Below, piece after piece: positions 61,964 through 64,000 of a DNA stretch of 64,000 nt. The position numbers and the translations under genes were made by a program. Positions within the stretch are counted from its first letter, which is position 1; the number at the start of each line of letters is the position of its first letter. Source of the stretch: Prevotella sp. (GTDB lineage Bacteria > Bacteroidota > Bacteroidia > Bacteroidales > Bacteroidaceae). The notes beneath the pieces are model-generated. The model was not told the DNA's origin. It searched no databases and saw only the letters and a program-made list of their open reading frames with translations. The DNA is taken from positions 1 through 64,000 of the forward strand of contig JAFRQC010000076.1 of assembly GCA_017428805.1 (NCBI GenBank). The letters are read 5' to 3'.

Positions 61964-64000
61964 ATGAAACATATTAAAAGAAACATATTTCTCTTTGCCA
62001 TGCTGGCGGTGTCGGCGGTGACAGTCAATGCGCAGGACGCTGACGACGCTGACTCTACCGTGGTGAAAAAGAAAGTCCATGTTGCTTTCCGCGACGTAGA
62101 TGCAGACCAGCTTCTCGGAGGCATTTCCTATGTTGACATGGAAGAGCTGCAGAAGAAGGACTATACGACGGGCAGCCTTGAAGACATGTTAGGGCTTGTC
62201 GGCGGATGGAACGGCAACAACCTCTGGGGTATGGACAATGACCGTCTGGACAATAATGACAACAGCAACATGCCGCTCGTGATCATCGACGGTGTGAAGC
62301 GTCCGTCGAACAATGTGCTGCCTTCTGAGATCGAGCAGATCACCTTCCTCAAGAGTGCTCAGGCCGTCGTACTCTATGGCTCCAAGGGTGCCAAGGGTGC
62401 CATCCTGATCACTACCAAGCGTGGCAAGGTGGACGGTCTTCAGATCCAGGCCAACGCCAACGCCGGTTTCCACGTGGCGAAGGAATTCCCCGAGTATCTG
62501 GGATCAGCAGAGTATATGACTCTCTACAACGAGGCCCGCAGGAACGACGGTCTCGATCCGAGATATTCCCAGCAGGATATCTACAATCATGCTTCGGGAC
62601 TCAACCCCTACCGTTATCCGAACGTGAACTACTATTCAGACGAATATGTCCGCAAGGCCTACAACCGTCTGGAAGGAACGTTGGAGATTCAGGGTGGTGG
62701 TAAGCGTGCCCACTTCTACACGAACATCAACTACTACCGTGTGGAGGATCTCCTCAACTTCGGCGATGCCAAGGAGAACTACACCGACCGTTTCAGTGTA
62801 CGTGGTAATGTGGACCTCGTGATCAACAAGGTGATCAAGGGTTTTGCCAACGCCAGCGCCACGTTCTACAATGCCAACAAGAACAAGGGTGAATTCTGGC
62901 ATGAGGCTGCAGGTGAAGAGCTGCAGAATGGCAACTGGGTCAATACTGGCAAATACGGCCGTCCGAACTTCCCGGAGAACGCCGCCCCGCTGATTTCCAT
63001 CGATATGGTGGACCCCAATGCCACGAAGGCACTTGCCCTCCTCCACAAGTCTCTTAACCTGCTCGACGGACAGTACTTCCCCGGAGGTACGAAGGCCACG
63101 CAGACCAACGCCATTGCAGACTGCTACTTCGGTGGTCAGACAACAGACGTGAGCCGTCAGTTCCAGTTCGATGCCGGTATCATCTATGACATGGGCAACT
63201 TCGTGAAGGGCTTGTCGTTCAAGACACTGTTCTCCATCGACTATGCTGCCAACTACAGCCTCTCCTACGACAACAAGTACGCTGTGTTCATTCCCACATG
63301 GAGTAACTACAATTCTGAGGATGTCATCGTAGGCATCACCCAGCAGAATGACGAGATCGTGACAGGTCACATGGCCATGTCGAACACCAAATACCGTCAG
63401 ACCATCAGCTGGAACGGTCATTTCGACTACGACAACACGTTTGCCGGCAAGCATCACATCACTGGTATGCTTCTCGCCAATATGTACACCACCACACGCA
63501 GTGGCGAGTACCACCGTTATGCCAATGCCAACCTGGGACTTCAGGCAGGTTACGACTATATGGGCCGTTACTTCGCAGAAGCCTCTGTGGCTGCCGTACA
63601 TTCCGCCCGTCTGGCAGAAGGTCACCGTGGCGCCCTCTCACCTTCATTCACCGTCGGCTGGAACATCGCCAAGGAGAACTTCATGAAGGCGAAATTCGTC
63701 GATGATCTGTTGCTCAGTGCCTCATACAGCAATCTGAACGAAGATATCGATGTCTATATGAGAAAAAATAACAATGATGTCTATTTCTATCTTTATGATG
63801 CTTTGTGGACAACGTCCGGCGGTAACTTCTCATGGAATGAGGGATCTTCTACAGACCGTACCAATTCGACGATGGGTAGCAACCCCTCTCTCGACTACAT
63901 CCATCGTAAGGAGTTCTCTATCAGCCTGCGCAGTTCGTTCTTCAACAAGCTGCTCGACGTTGACCTTACCTACTTCAATACAGATATGGACGGCTTCATC
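61964..64000 (+). CDS. SusC-like TonB-dependent transporter, 3' end outside the window
   Basis: At least 679 residues, open to the window end. Signal peptide (M-K-H-I-K-R-N-I-F-L-F-A-M-L...V-N-A-Q). Unlike the first SusC it has no carboxypeptidase-like regulatory domain: after about 20 residues it goes directly into the plug (G-S-L-E-D-M-L-G-L-V-G-G; P-L-V-I-I-D-G-V-K-R; V-L-Y-G-S-K-G-A-K-G-A-I-L-I-T-T-K-R-G), then the barrel (N-V-N-Y-Y-S-D-E-Y-V-R). It is the start of a second SusC/SusD pair; its SusD would lie just outside the window. Confidence 0.93.
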   Translation, partial: MKHIKRNIFLFAMLAVSAVTVNAQDADDADSTVVKKKVHVAFRDVDADQLLGGISYVDMEELQKKDYTTGSLEDMLGLVGGWNGNNLWGMDNDRLDNNDNSNMPLVIIDGVKRPSNNVLPSEIEQITFLKSAQAVVLYGSKGAKGAILITTKRGKVDGLQIQANANAGFHVAKEFPEYLGSAEYMTLYNEARRNDGLDPRYSQQDIYNHASGLNPYRYPNVNYYSDEYVRKAYNRLEGTLEIQGGGKRAHFYTNINYYRVEDLLNFGDAKENYTDRFSVRGNVDLVINKVIKGFANASATFYNANKNKGEFWHEAAGEELQNGNWVNTGKYGRPNFPENAAPLISIDMVDPNATKALALLHKSLNLLDGQYFPGGTKATQTNAIADCYFGGQTTDVSRQFQFDAGIIYDMGNFVKGLSFKTLFSIDYAANYSLSYDNKYAVFIPTWSNYNSEDVIVGITQQNDEIVTGHMAMSNTKYRQTISWNGHFDYDNTFAGKHHITGMLLANMYTTTRSGEYHRYANANLGLQAGYDYMGRYFAEASVAAVHSARLAEGHRGALSPSFTVGWNIAKENFMKAKFVDDLLLSASYSNLNEDIDVYMRKNNNDVYFYLYDALWTTSGGNFSWNEGSSTDRTNSTMGSNPSLDYIHRKEFSISLRSSFFNKLLDVDLTYFNTDMDGFI

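Overview
The window comes from a Bacteroidales chromosome, most likely a gut or rumen Prevotella-type species (Prevotella / Segatella / Xylanibacter). The reasons are the SusC/SusD pairs, a hybrid two-component regulator, Bacteroidales -7 boxes (TAnnTTTGC) at most operon heads, an HU-smalltalk gene pair, and a set of xylan enzymes whose architecture (GH3 with PA14; GH10 fused to CE1) matches the characterised Prevotella ruminicola xylan cluster. I saw no rRNA, tRNA, CRISPR array or intact transposase.

Layout. 1-677: 3' end of an HU-like protein gene, a palindromic repeat, a 38-codon smalltalk gene and a terminator. 919-14326 (+): a run of ten genes that looks like a lipid (or polyene) assembly and export locus: GNAT-like protein, ketoacyl-ACP synthase, ACP, MMPL/RND exporter, CrtI-like FAD oxidoreductase, LolA-like carrier, DUF5686 outer-membrane protein, HisC-like aminotransferase, CDP-alcohol phosphatidyltransferase and an LPG-synthase-type membrane protein. 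14351-19691 (-): cupin lipoprotein, two PAP2 phosphatases, and a SpoIIE-type phosphatase. 19768-21496: a scar of truncated genes (M15 peptidase, HNH stub, BRO fragment, DUF4421 fragment). 21534-41264: a LicC-like nucleotidyltransferase, then a xylan/arabinoxylan locus (hybrid sensor regulator, GH115, GH51, CE6-CE1, GH95 broken by a frameshift, GH3, GH10-CE1). 41320-42870: a type-B carboxylesterase. 42939-56410: a two-component system, TolC, HlyD, three MacB-type permeases and one ATPase, interrupted by a decayed ATPase gene. 56633-64000: SusC, SusD and the start of a second SusC.

How the parts may work together. The hybrid regulator is divergent from GH115 and probably controls the xylan enzymes. 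The two SusC proteins and SusD would import the oligosaccharides. The response regulator gene and the distal permease operon share a 17-bp palindrome, which suggests that the two-component system controls the whole efflux set.

The most unusual signal is not a gene. The window is full of short structured repeats that also lie inside coding sequences without breaking them. First, a CCCCTCC...GGAGGGG palindrome encodes the same peptide core (..GGE) in the same reading frame at four sites in three different genes. Second, arrays of about four 7-nt units (a few of 8 or 9 nt), with unit sequences that differ from locus to locus, lie at gene starts, gene ends, one promoter and in frame in several proteins. 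Third, hairpins of about 70-135 bp have arms built of 9-nt units. One 7-nt array (three TTCACTC units) sits exactly where the GH95 gene changes frame; four units, or one, would restore the full protein, so the gene may be phase-variable.
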